Counted from the first letter of the stretch, positions 14,449 to 23,547 are shown. The stretch is 23,773 nt of DNA from an uncultured Prevotellaceae bacterium (GCA_937902455.1 CALELI010000003.1:1-23773); one strand, 5' to 3'. Made by a program: numbers and translations. The notes: generated from the letters alone by a model not told the origin.

Positions 14449-17148
14449 ATGAACAAAACGGTGAAACTGATGGCTATCGGCCTGTCGCTTGTTTCCGTAT
14501 GTGCGCGGGCGCAAGTGAACAGTGCTGATTCAGTCATGAAGGCTCAGGACGACAGTTCGGACTTCACTTTCACGGAGAGTCAGTTGGATGACGACAACGA
14601 TGCTGCCCAGACGGTATCGTCAATCATGTCGTCCAGCAACGACCCTTTCCTCTCGGAAGTGGGCTACCGATTCAGTCCTATGCGATTCAAGGTGAGAGGC
14701 TACGACAACATGTACGAGCAGAACTTCATGAATGGCTTGATGCTGAACGACCTCGAACAGGGGAGGTTTAACTACAGCATGATTGGAGGTATGAACGATG
14801 CAACCCGTAACCAGGAAGGTGCAAGTCAGTTCGACTACAACAACTTTACCTTCAGTGGGGTGGGTGGTGCTACTCACATCAACACTCGTGCCAGTGCCTT
14901 TGCTCAGGGAAGTAAGGTCACTATGTCGGGTACGAACAGGAACTATGTGCTCAGAGGTATGTTCACTCATGCAACTGGCTGGCTGAAGAACGGCTGGTCG
15001 TTTGCTGGAACAGTGGGCTACAGGTGGTCGAAGGAGGGAGTGATAGAAGGTACTTTCTACAACTCGCTCAGTTACCTGCTCAGTGCAGAGAAGAAATTCA
15101 ATGACCAGCACAGTCTGGCGCTCGTCACATTCGGCAGTCCTACGGAGAGGGCTCAGCAGGGTGCTTCGACGGAAGAGGCCTACTGGCTGGCAAACAGTCA
15201 TTACTACAATCCTTACTGGGGCTACCAGAACGGAAAGAAGAGAAACTCAAGGGTTGTCCGCGACTTCGAGCCTACTGCCATCCTCACATGGGACTGGAAG
15301 GTGGACGAGGACAAGAAACTCACTACTGCCGCGGGATTCAAGTACAGCATGTACAGCAATTCAGCGCTGAGCTATGCAAACAATGCCTACAATCCAGCTC
15401 CGGACTATTACAAGAACTTCCCGAGTTCTGTGTTCAATGTGTATGACAATACCATCAACAACCCTGACTACCTGAGTGACCATCCATATTATATGGACCA
15501 GTTCAACACCCTGAAGGAATACTGGGGAACAAAGGCAAACCGTCAGATTGACTGGGACAGACTGTACTATGTGAACAGCATCCAGAACAGGAACGGCGGT
15601 ACTGCTTCCTACTATCAGGAGCGCAGGCACAACGACCAGATGGTGTTTGCCCTCTCTCCAACATGGAGCCACAATATGAACAGCCAGTGGAAGTACACTG
15701 CAGGACTGGTACTCAACCACACGAAGGGTATGCACTACAAGACCATGCAGGACCTCCTCGGTGCTGAAAACTATATCGACATCGACACCTATGCCGAGCG
15801 AGACTACGGCAAGGGAAGCATGGAAGTGCAGAACGACCTCAGAAACCCTGACCGCAAGATCAAGGAAGGTGACCGTTTCGGCTATGACTACAACATCTTC
15901 GTGAACAAGGCAAAGGCATGGGGCCAGGCACAGTACACATTCGGCACTTCTGTCCTCTATCTCGGTGCTTACGGCGAAGGAACCACCATCGAGCGTGAAG
16001 GCAAGATGCAGAACGGCCGTGCAAAGGACTATTCCTACGGCAAGAGCGGTGCTGCCAAGTTCATGGGATATGGAGGCAAGGCTCAGCTGACATTCCGTCC
16101 GTTTGCCAACCAGCGCATCGACCTCGGTGGCAGCATTGACGCTCAGGCTCCTCTGGCAAGAAATGCCTTCGTAGCTCCACGTGTACAGAACAACTTCGTG
16201 AACAATCTCACACTCGAGAAGATTGCTTCTGCCAACCTGAGCTGGTCGTTCCGTTTCGGCAACCTCACAGGTAAGCTGAGCGGATACTACACCCGTTTCA
16301 TGGATCAGGTGGAACAGACGGGCTTCTATAACGACCTCGACTCACGATTCTATTATGTGACCATGTCGGGCCTCGACAAGGTGCACTACGGATTCGACGG
16401 TGCAGTGACTTACCAGGTGAACAGCGAACTCTCCTTCAACCTCCTTGCATCAGTAGGCGAGGCTAAGTATGTCAACAACCCGGAGGCTCAGATGTTCTCC
16501 GAGAACAACTCGTCGGAATATAAGCAGTGGATCAACCCTGTCACTACAGAAACCATGCAGGACAGAATCTTCGCTGACGGAATGAGAGTAAGCGGAACTC
16601 CGCTGACTGCCCTCGGACTGGGAGCAAACTACAATATCAACAACTGGTATCTGGAACTCGACCTCAACTACTATGACAGAAGTTATCTTGGATTCTCCTC
16701 ATACAGAAGAATGGGATATGTGCTTCATCAGACAAACCACAAGACTGCCTCTGTCGACCCTGCCACAGGCGGTGAGTATTTCGAGATGACAGACGACGAG
16801 CAGGCCTCTTTCAATGAAGAGGGTGGTGTGCTCTACTATACAAACGGAGACGTGGCAAAGGTATATAGTCCTAAGCAGGAGAAACTCAACGGCGGCTTCA
16901 TGCTCGATGCCAGCATCGGTAAGTTCATCCGCCTGAAGAAGGGACGTGCCATCTCTATCAACCTCTCACTTCAGAATATCTGCAACAACAAGAACCTCCA
17001 GACAGGTGGCTTCGAGCAGAACAGAAGTGACTTCTATGCTGACGGCGAGGAAAGAGGTAATGCCAAGACCTACAAGTTCTCGGCTAACCCTAAGTACTAC
17101 TACGCTAATCCGTTCAATGCTTTCCTGAATGTTAACTACAGATTCTGA
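14449..17148 (+). CDS. TonB-dependent outer-membrane receptor without SusD partner
   Basis: The 899-residue protein has a signal peptide (MNKTVKLMAIGLSLVSVCARAQ) and then a plug-like domain (about residues 50-170: SSNDPFLSEVGYRFSPMRFK, RGYDNMYEQNFMNG). The remainder is beta-barrel sequence rich in aromatic and alternating residues, ending with NVNYRF, the terminal Phe expected for barrel insertion. There is no N-terminal carboxypeptidase-like (CNA-B) domain, so it is not a classical SusC, and no SusD gene follows. It should import a substrate through the outer membrane with energy from TonB. It is the first gene of an operon: the DUF5689 lipoprotein starts six bases after it, and further downstream are a nuclease and OB-fold-like proteins. 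The substrate is therefore inferred to be nucleic acid or its breakdown products. Confidence 0.87.
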   Translation: MNKTVKLMAIGLSLVSVCARAQVNSADSVMKAQDDSSDFTFTESQLDDDNDAAQTVSSIMSSSNDPFLSEVGYRFSPMRFKVRGYDNMYEQNFMNGLMLNDLEQGRFNYSMIGGMNDATRNQEGASQFDYNNFTFSGVGGATHINTRASAFAQGSKVTMSGTNRNYVLRGMFTHATGWLKNGWSFAGTVGYRWSKEGVIEGTFYNSLSYLLSAEKKFNDQHSLALVTFGSPTERAQQGASTEEAYWLANSHYYNPYWGYQNGKKRNSRVVRDFEPTAILTWDWKVDEDKKLTTAAGFKYSMYSNSALSYANNAYNPAPDYYKNFPSSVFNVYDNTINNPDYLSDHPYYMDQFNTLKEYWGTKANRQIDWDRLYYVNSIQNRNGGTASYYQERRHNDQMVFALSPTWSHNMNSQWKYTAGLVLNHTKGMHYKTMQDLLGAENYIDIDTYAERDYGKGSMEVQNDLRNPDRKIKEGDRFGYDYNIFVNKAKAWGQAQYTFGTSVLYLGAYGEGTTIEREGKMQNGRAKDYSYGKSGAAKFMGYGGKAQLTFRPFANQRIDLGGSIDAQAPLARNAFVAPRVQNNFVNNLTLEKIASANLSWSFRFGNLTGKLSGYYTRFMDQVEQTGFYNDLDSRFYYVTMSGLDKVHYGFDGAVTYQVNSELSFNLLASVGEAKYVNNPEAQMFSENNSSEYKQWINPVTTETMQDRIFADGMRVSGTPLTALGLGANYNINNWYLELDLNYYDRSYLGFSSYRRMGYVLHQTNHKTASVDPATGGEYFEMTDDEQASFNEEGGVLYYTNGDVAKVYSPKQEKLNGGFMLDASIGKFIRLKKGRAISINLSLQNICNNKNLQTGGFEQNRSDFYADGEERGNAKTYKFSANPKYYYANPFNAFLNVNYRF

Positions 17149-17154
17149 TAGGTT

Positions 17155-18060
17155 ATGAAGAAATATATTTTAGCAATAGGTCTCGGAATCGTGATGATGA
17201 CAATCTCATCATGCCGTGACGAATGGGATAATGCGAATACTGAAAACTTCGTGGAGGAGAACATGACCCGTCCGACTGACTTTATTGGCATGGAAGTCAT
17301 GTCAGTCAGCGAGTTCAAGGATGCGTTCAGCAGCCTGTTCAAGCAAAGCAACTCCTTCCTGCTGATGGAAAACGATACTGTAGTCGAGGGTGTGGTGATA
17401 GCCAACGATGAGGGTGGCAATCTCTACCAGACAATCGTACTGGCAAACATCGACGAGGCAACAGACACTCCAGACCCGACACAGTGTCTGGAACTGGCTC
17501 TGAAGAACACCTGCCTGCATCCGTTCTTCCAGATCGGACAGAAGGTGAAAGTGGATATCAAGGGCTTCTACACAGGTTGCTATAGTTATGTTCCGAAGCT
17601 CGGTCAGCCTTACTACACAAGCAAGGGTAACCTCCGACTCGGTGCTGCACTGCTTCAGATGAGTAGGACGAACGTGTACCTCGACGGTAGCCCATCACGC
17701 TACGCCGACAAGGTGCATCCTCTCTTCCTTGATGGAAAGACTCTCAGCCAGTTCAAGCAGGACTATGTTCATTGTCCTATGCTCGTGACTGTGGAAGGTT
17801 ATTTCCAGCTCAACGACACTACCAAGCATCTTGCCGACTACGACGAACACGACGATGGTTACGGCGTGAATCGTGATTTCAAGGTAGATGGTATGTCGTC
17901 TGTCATTACTGTCCGCACAAGCACTCAGAACGAAGTTGCTTACATCAGCGTACCGCGCAAGAACGAGAAAGTCCGCCTGACTGGCATCATGACTTACTAT
18001 GACGGATGGCAGATTCAGCTGTGCGACAAGGACTGCTTTGAGAAAGTGGTGGAAAAATGA
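17155..18060 (+). CDS. DUF5689 domain lipoprotein
   Basis: The 301-residue protein has a lipoprotein signal with the lipobox ISSC (C20) followed by RDEWDN. Acidic residues straight after the Cys resemble the Bacteroidetes signal for display on the cell surface. The body fits DUF5689: an N-terminal part with MSVSEFKDAF and VVEGVVIANDEGGNLYQTIV, and a C-terminal part with KVRLTGIMTYYDGWQIQL. Both contain beta-barrel patterns like OB folds, which bind nucleic acid or sugar in other proteins. Such genes are commonly found next to TonB receptors in Bacteroidetes, and a substrate-capture role at the receptor is likely. It begins six bases after the receptor gene, showing one operon. The stop codon is part of the first unit of the heptamer array. 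Confidence 0.75.
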   Translation: MKKYILAIGLGIVMMTISSCRDEWDNANTENFVEENMTRPTDFIGMEVMSVSEFKDAFSSLFKQSNSFLLMENDTVVEGVVIANDEGGNLYQTIVLANIDEATDTPDPTQCLELALKNTCLHPFFQIGQKVKVDIKGFYTGCYSYVPKLGQPYYTSKGNLRLGAALLQMSRTNVYLDGSPSRYADKVHPLFLDGKTLSQFKQDYVHCPMLVTVEGYFQLNDTTKHLADYDEHDDGYGVNRDFKVDGMSSVITVRTSTQNEVAYISVPRKNEKVRLTGIMTYYDGWQIQLCDKDCFEKVVEK

Positions 18061-18081
18061 AGAATGAAAAATGAATAATTA
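18054..18081 (+). repeat. 7-base repeat array, units AAAATGA/AGAATGA/ATAATTA
   Basis: Four heptamers (AAAATGA, AGAATGA, AAAATGA, ATAATTA) run from the last codons of the DUF5689 gene into the 36-base gap before ATG 18097. The consensus matches the array at 8995-9071. Confidence 0.7.
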
Positions 18082-18096
18082 AAAAACAACATAACA

Positions 18097-20073
18097 ATGA
18101 AAAAGTATTTATCATTTTTAACTATGGCTCTGCTGGCAGTCGTGTTCTATTCATGCGAAGATGTGCCGGCACCATACGAGATTAACAACAATGGCAAGAA
18201 ATCCGATGTCATCTACCGTGAGACTTTTGCCAGTTCCCTCGGAAAGTGGAAGAACATAGTCGTTTCAGGCAAAGGTGGCTGGAAGAACGACTATAGTACA
18301 GCCTGTGCTACAGGTTACGACAACACTACAAAGGTTACTACTCCAGTGACAGCCTATCTGGTGTCACCAGTCGTTTCCCTTGAAGATGTCGATACCGCTC
18401 ACGTAACTTATGAATACGTGCTACGTTACAGCAAGGCAGACGTGAATCAGCAGGTATTGATTATCGATGCTGACACTTATGCATCATCAGCTGACCCGAA
18501 TGCAGTCAAGTGGACTGTCCTCAACGATGCACATCCAGAGACTGCAGACTACAAGAACTTCGCTACTATCGACGTAAACGTTCCAGAGCAGTTCATGGGC
18601 AAGAAGGTAGTTTTCGCCTTCTTCTACAACTGTCCGGAGAACGGTTCCACATGGGAAGTAAAGAACTTCATAGTCTTGAAGGGTGAGGCAGCTCCTGGTC
18701 CTGGTCCTACTCCTGGCCCTGTAGGCGAGAACCTGCTTACCAACAGCAGCTTCGAAGACTGGAACGGAAACAACCCTGTGAACTGGGTGTCAAGCACTAC
18801 GGCTTCTTCTGCAGCCCTCGCTCAGTCAACAGATGCACATTCCGGCAGTTACTCTGTGCAGGTTGAAGGTAGTTCGTCTGCAAACAAGCGTCTTGCTTAC
18901 ACAGAAGTCACCCTGCTTCCAGGTACATACTATATCCGCTTCTATGCTAAGGCTGTCACTGCAGATGGTGCAAGTGCCCGTCCTGGATACGTCCCGGTAG
19001 AGAACGGTGCTGCTGTCAGCAGTTCATATAAATATGGTGACTATGTGAATGGCATCACAAACACAGAATGGACTGAGGCAACTCACTCATTCACTCTCAC
19101 CGAAACGACCACAGTCAACCTGCTTGTCATGAACCCTAAGCAGCCAGGTACTGCAGTCCTTATCGATGACTTTGAATTGTTCACTGCAGATGGCGGTCTT
19201 GCTGATAACCCAGGCCCAGATCCAAAACCAGGTCCATCGGATGTGAAGACCGTCACTATCGCTGAATTCAATGCTGCATCAGTAGGTGATCAGTACTATC
19301 AGCTGACTGGTACCGTTTCTGGATTGAAGAGCGGTGACCTATACGGAAACTTCAATCTCACTGATTCGACAGCCACAGTATATGTCTATGGTCTTCTTTC
19401 TGAAGCAGGTGGCGCAAAGAAGCAGTTCCAGGAACTTGCAGCAGCCAAGGGCATCGTAGAAGGGTGTACTCTTACTCTCGTAGGAAAGCGCGGTGAATAC
19501 AATGGAAATATTGAGGTTACAGATGCTTACTTCGTAAGTTGCGAAGGTGGTGGCACTCCAACTCCTCCGACTCCTCCTGACCCAGTAGAGGGCAAGAAAC
19601 TCTCTGAATTCAAAAACGGTGGCTTCGAGACTTGGGTTGACGATAAGACTCCGGAACTCTGGAAATCCAGTACATCAGCTTCCTCTGCCACTTTGGCAAA
19701 GTCTACTGATGCTCATTCTGGCAGCTATGCAGTACAGGTTCAGGGTGCAACAAGCGGCAACAAGCGACTCGCATCTACTGAACTCGCTCTCGAGGCAGGT
19801 TCTTACACCTATTCCTTCTATGCAAAGGGTGACGGCGCAGCCGCTGCTGTGGCTTCTGGATATGTTCCTGTAACAAGCAGTGGCGTTGGCAACTATGAAT
19901 ATGCCAAGGATGGAACTAAGGTTGTGTACACAGATGTCACACCTGCTGAATGGACAAAGGTTTCCGGCACGTTCACATTGACTGCAGCCACAACAGTAAA
20001 CCTTGTCATCATGAATTCAAAGAATCCTGGTGCAACAGTTCTCATTGACGACTATACAATAACTAAGCAATAG
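18097..20073 (+). CDS. Modular lipoprotein: choice-of-anchor J-like domain, duplicated binding module, OB-fold-like domain
   Basis: The 658-residue protein has a lipobox (FYSC, C20) followed by EDVPAP. Domains in order are: about 38-195, a choice-of-anchor J-like sandwich (ETFASSLGKW, AYLVSPVVSL); a GPGPTPGP linker; about 210-363, a carbohydrate-binding-like module (NSSFEDWNGNNPVNW); a PGPDPKPGPS linker; about 382-480, an OB-fold-like domain (YYQLTGTVSGLKSGDLYGNF, GKRGEYNGNIEVTDAYFV); a PTPPTPPDP linker; about 500-658, a second copy of the binding module (STDAHSGSYAVQVQG against STDAHSGSYSVQVEG in the first). The OB-fold-like domain has a close relative in the protein at 21053. The proline-rich linkers suggest a long flexible surface protein that holds a polymer near the TonB receptor. 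Its ligand is not known; nucleic acid is inferred from the operon. Confidence 0.75.
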   Translation: MKKYLSFLTMALLAVVFYSCEDVPAPYEINNNGKKSDVIYRETFASSLGKWKNIVVSGKGGWKNDYSTACATGYDNTTKVTTPVTAYLVSPVVSLEDVDTAHVTYEYVLRYSKADVNQQVLIIDADTYASSADPNAVKWTVLNDAHPETADYKNFATIDVNVPEQFMGKKVVFAFFYNCPENGSTWEVKNFIVLKGEAAPGPGPTPGPVGENLLTNSSFEDWNGNNPVNWVSSTTASSAALAQSTDAHSGSYSVQVEGSSSANKRLAYTEVTLLPGTYYIRFYAKAVTADGASARPGYVPVENGAAVSSSYKYGDYVNGITNTEWTEATHSFTLTETTTVNLLVMNPKQPGTAVLIDDFELFTADGGLADNPGPDPKPGPSDVKTVTIAEFNAASVGDQYYQLTGTVSGLKSGDLYGNFNLTDSTATVYVYGLLSEAGGAKKQFQELAAAKGIVEGCTLTLVGKRGEYNGNIEVTDAYFVSCEGGGTPTPPTPPDPVEGKKLSEFKNGGFETWVDDKTPELWKSSTSASSATLAKSTDAHSGSYAVQVQGATSGNKRLASTELALEAGSYTYSFYAKGDGAAAAVASGYVPVTSSGVGNYEYAKDGTKVVYTDVTPAEWTKVSGTFTLTAATTVNLVIMNSKNPGATVLIDDYTITKQ

Positions 20074-20945
20074 TGAAATATACCTTATTATTAATTTTGT
20101 CATCGTTCCTTGTCCTTGCTGCTTCGTGCAGTAAGGATGAGGGTAACGGTGTGGACATCAGAAAGCATACTCCTAATACGAAGTATCTGTCCAGGCTGGA
20201 AGTACCGGCCATGCTGTCTTCCGGCACTCAGTTCATTCAGCACAGTACGGTAATAGGACGTGACTCTGTCATGACCTACTGTCTGGAATACGACCTGGCG
20301 AAGTACCATTCCCGCTGGGTGGCATTCCGCTTCGACGGACTGACCCGCAAGGTCGACAGTACCCGTGGTGACACATGGGGCGATGACCCGGGTCTTGCGC
20401 AGCAGTACTGGATTGGTGCTGGCGGTTTCCAGGGCGGAGTCAGAGGACATATCTGTGCATCTCATGACCGCAGATATACTCAGGAAGCCAACAACCAGAC
20501 ATTCTACATGACGAACATGACTCCGATGAATTATGACTTCAATGGCGAATACTGGTCGAAGTTCGAACTCTATGTCAATGATGTCAGTTCGGGAATAGGC
20601 AGAAGCACCTCCTTTGCTGACACCTTATATATAGTAAAGGGAGGTACGATTTATGATGGCCAGACAAGAGGCTATGCTTATAGTAGCAACGGCAAGGCTT
20701 TGCCGATTCCGAAATTCTACTTCATGGCCATGCTCCGGCTGAAGACTGGACAGTACAGCGCAATGGGATTCTGGGTGGAGCATAAGGACTATGGACGTAG
20801 TGCTACAAGCAACGACCTCAGAAACGCAGCCGTATCGATCGACTACCTTGAGAGCCAGACAGGAATTGACTTCTTCCACAATCTCCCCGACAATATCGAG
20901 TCGAAGGTCGAGAAGAGCTTCTCCTTGACCGAATGGAAACTATGA
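20073..20945 (+). CDS. DNA/RNA non-specific endonuclease lipoprotein (NUC1 family)
   Basis: The gene starts with GTG whose G is the last base of the preceding TAG stop, so translation is coupled. The 290-residue protein has a lipobox (AASC, C19) followed by SKDEGN, an acidic pattern linked to surface display. The NUC1 active site is visible: RGH with H126, FYMTNMTP, then FNGEYWSKFE with N157 and E165. The spacing N157 to E165 equals that of N119 and E127 in Serratia nuclease, and H126 matches its H89. The usual Asp of DRGH is Val here (V123). The enzyme should cut single- or double-stranded DNA and RNA with Mg. In this operon it would shorten captured nucleic acid at the cell surface before uptake through the TonB receptor. 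Confidence 0.85.
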   Translation: MKYTLLLILSSFLVLAASCSKDEGNGVDIRKHTPNTKYLSRLEVPAMLSSGTQFIQHSTVIGRDSVMTYCLEYDLAKYHSRWVAFRFDGLTRKVDSTRGDTWGDDPGLAQQYWIGAGGFQGGVRGHICASHDRRYTQEANNQTFYMTNMTPMNYDFNGEYWSKFELYVNDVSSGIGRSTSFADTLYIVKGGTIYDGQTRGYAYSSNGKALPIPKFYFMAMLRLKTGQYSAMGFWVEHKDYGRSATSNDLRNAAVSIDYLESQTGIDFFHNLPDNIESKVEKSFSLTEWKL

Positions 20946-20949
20946 ATTA

Positions 20950-20970
20950 GTTAACAGTTAACAGTTAACA
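20950..20970 (+). repeat. Three tandem 7-base units GTTAACA
   Basis: Three perfect GTTAACA units begin five bases after the stop codon of the nuclease gene. GTTAAC is itself a palindrome. Confidence 0.85.
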
Positions 20971-20983
20971 ATGAAAGGTTAAA

Positions 20984-21010
20984 GACCTAAACCCTACAGC
21001 GTAGCGTGCT
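20984..21010 (+). repeat. Dispersed intergenic element, copy 2 of 3
   Basis: GACCTAAACCCTACAGCG followed by TAGCGTGCT. It shares the core with copies at 4941-4965 (minus) and 23548-23577, and shares the preceding GGTTAAAG with the last of these. Confidence 0.6.
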
Positions 21011-21052
21011 ATACAGAAAACTCAATATTTATCATTTTAAACAAAACAATTT

Positions 21053-23524
21053 ATGAAAAAACTTTTACTTTCAATCGTTGCTCTCTGCATGTGTACATTT
21101 GCATTTGCAGACGACGTGACATTCGATTTCGACAATGATTATGCAACATTGTTCCCGTCACTTGCAGGTACTTCTGCAAACGACTCTCATGATGGAGACT
21201 TCACGGAGGATACCTCCGCTTCTCTTGATGGTGTGACTGTTACTGTCTCGAAGAAAGCCAGTGGCAGTAATGAAAACAGAATCTGGAACTCTGCTCCAAG
21301 ACTCAGGATGTATAGTGGTACATTCACCGTCGAGGCTGCATCTCCGATTACTGCGATTGAATTTGCAGGTCATAACACAAACTTCAATCTCACTCCGGAT
21401 GCCGGAAAACTGGATGGCAAGGTCTGGACAGGCAGTGCAAGCAAGATCGTCTTTTCCGTAGCAAAAAACACTCAGATTAACAGCATGACTGTCTATTTCG
21501 GTGGAGATGCTCCTGTTGCAGCAGATACGGTGGAAGTGTCTATCAAGGATTTCAAGACCGCAGAGGTAAGTACGAAGAACTGGTATAAGCTGACTGGCAA
21601 GGTCAGTGGAATCAAGAGCACTGACGTGTATGGCAACTTTGACCTTTCTGACGGGTCAGAGTCAGTCTATGTCTACGGTCTTCTTTCTTACAATGGCGGG
21701 CCCGCAAAGGATTTCCAGAATCTCATCGCGAAGACGGGCTTATGTGATGGATCTACATTGACTTTGATTGGCCAGCGTGGTGAATATGGAGGTAAGATAG
21801 AGGTGGTCAATGCCTATTACGTGTCTTCAGATGCCGAACCTTCAGGCGTTCAGGCTCCAGTCATCTCTTTCGATGAGGCTACTGCTACAGTCACTATCAC
21901 TGACCCTTCTGGCGAGAACAACACAATCTATTACACTCTCAACGGTGCCGACCCAGACGATGCATCCATCCTCTATGAAGGTCCGTTCGTTATCGAGACA
22001 GCCGTTCAGGTAAGAGCCGTCTGCTACAACGACGACGACCAGAAGAGTGCCATCACAACCGAGACTTGCATCCCTGCCGCTGCTCCATACAAGACTTGTG
22101 CCGAACTCGTCGCAAACTGTACGGCAACTGATTCCAAGACAGCCCCTACGGTTACATTCGCATTCGAGGATGTCATCGTGACAGGTATCAATGGATCGAA
22201 TGTCTTCATCCAGGATGCAACCGGTTCATTCCTTCTCTATGGCAAGGGTGCTACATTCAGCCGTGGCGATGTCCTGAGCGGAACGCTGACAGGTTCTCTC
22301 TATTCCTATAATGGCCTTCCTGAACTCTCAGTCACTGACTGGTCGGGCGTGACTGCCACTTCAGGTCCTGTCGTTGCTCCGACAGTGAAGAACGCTGCCG
22401 ACATTACTGCTGCAAATGCAAGTCAGTTCGTACGCCTTGAGGGCGTGAACTTTGTATCTGCCTCTACAGGCGGCAAGCACGTGAGCTATCTCTTCAGCCA
22501 GAACGGAACGGATGTCACTCTCTTCGACCAGTTCGATGTTCTCATGAATATAGCCTTCAATACTGAGGAGAAGTACAACCTCAATGTATTCGTAATCCCT
22601 TACAAGGAAAACATCCAGTACTATGCAGTTGCAACCGAAGACCTCGAAGTCATTTCCGACAAGCAGGACCCTGAGACACGTTTCATCAATATCGCTTACC
22701 TGCAGGTACTTGCCGACGGTAGCTTCAAGATTCCGGCAGACCATTATGAGACTCTGTCCGACGGTGCAAAGACATTCACTTCATCCAACGAGGACGTTGC
22801 AACCGTCGACAATGAAGGCAATGTCACACTGAAGAGCGTTGGCGTAGCCATCATCACACTCACCACTGCTTCCACAGCAAAATATAGCGAAGGCAAGTCA
22901 ACCACTGCTGTCTCAGTCGTTTCTCATGTAAACCTTGCCGGCGAAGACGAGGAAGTGTACATCTCTACAGGTAGAGAGATTGCTGACCCATGGGAAGCCA
23001 ACGATGTAAATCCTATCTATGTGTTTGGCGAAGGCGACAAGACCGGAGAACCTATCTTCGATGTTCCTCAGTGGATTCACGGATATATCGTAGGCTATGC
23101 CGACGGTGCACTCACTAAGGCTGCATTCAACACAGAGGCAGGCGACAAGGTAGTTCCATCCAACATCCTCCTTTCTGCCAACAAGAACACGACCGACGTA
23201 AACGAGTGCATCCCGGTAGCACTTGCCACATCACCTGCAGAAAGCAAGGCCGTACGTGCAGCCCTCAACCTCAAGGACAACCCAGACAACCTCGGCAAGG
23301 AAGTATGGATCTATGGCGACATCATGAAGTACTTCAGCGTAGCAGGAGTCAAGAACGTTACTGACTACAGCCTCGACGGTGTGACTCCAGTCTCCATCAG
23401 CGACGTCCGTTCAGCCCAGACAGCAGACTCTCGCGTCTACAACCTCCAGGGCCAGCTCCTCGCAGCACCTCAGAAGGGCGCCATCAACATCATCGGCGGC
23501 AAGAAAGTATATGTGGATAGGTGA
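21053..23524 (+). CDS. Secreted protein with multiple OB-fold-like modules and a sorting-like C-terminus
   Basis: The 823-residue protein has a signal peptide (MKKLLLSIVALCMCTFAFA). Modules in rough order are: an N-terminal sandwich domain (25-150); an OB-fold-like domain (160-262: WYKLTGKVSGIKSTDVYGNF, GQRGEYGGKIEVVNAYYV) nearly the same as the one in the 18097 lipoprotein; a chitobiase C-terminal/FN3-like domain (265-345: IYYTLNGADPDDASILYEGP); a second OB-fold-like domain (363-433: VIVTGINGSNVFIQDATGSF) and perhaps a third (450-535); a bacterial Ig-like segment (545-625: SSNEDVATVDNEGNVTL); a DUF6359-like region (625-770: WIHGYIVGYADGALTKAAF). The last 35 or so residues (VYNLQGQLL ... INIIGGKKVYVDR) form a short sorting tail of the type IX kind. 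It is 107 bases after the nuclease gene with no clear promoter between, so probably in the same operon. A role in binding extracellular nucleic acid is inferred. Confidence 0.72.
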   Translation: MKKLLLSIVALCMCTFAFADDVTFDFDNDYATLFPSLAGTSANDSHDGDFTEDTSASLDGVTVTVSKKASGSNENRIWNSAPRLRMYSGTFTVEAASPITAIEFAGHNTNFNLTPDAGKLDGKVWTGSASKIVFSVAKNTQINSMTVYFGGDAPVAADTVEVSIKDFKTAEVSTKNWYKLTGKVSGIKSTDVYGNFDLSDGSESVYVYGLLSYNGGPAKDFQNLIAKTGLCDGSTLTLIGQRGEYGGKIEVVNAYYVSSDAEPSGVQAPVISFDEATATVTITDPSGENNTIYYTLNGADPDDASILYEGPFVIETAVQVRAVCYNDDDQKSAITTETCIPAAAPYKTCAELVANCTATDSKTAPTVTFAFEDVIVTGINGSNVFIQDATGSFLLYGKGATFSRGDVLSGTLTGSLYSYNGLPELSVTDWSGVTATSGPVVAPTVKNAADITAANASQFVRLEGVNFVSASTGGKHVSYLFSQNGTDVTLFDQFDVLMNIAFNTEEKYNLNVFVIPYKENIQYYAVATEDLEVISDKQDPETRFINIAYLQVLADGSFKIPADHYETLSDGAKTFTSSNEDVATVDNEGNVTLKSVGVAIITLTTASTAKYSEGKSTTAVSVVSHVNLAGEDEEVYISTGREIADPWEANDVNPIYVFGEGDKTGEPIFDVPQWIHGYIVGYADGALTKAAFNTEAGDKVVPSNILLSANKNTTDVNECIPVALATSPAESKAVRAALNLKDNPDNLGKEVWIYGDIMKYFSVAGVKNVTDYSLDGVTPVSISDVRSAQTADSRVYNLQGQLLAAPQKGAINIIGGKKVYVDR

Positions 23525-23547
23525 AAGTAGATAGGTTAAAGGTTAAA

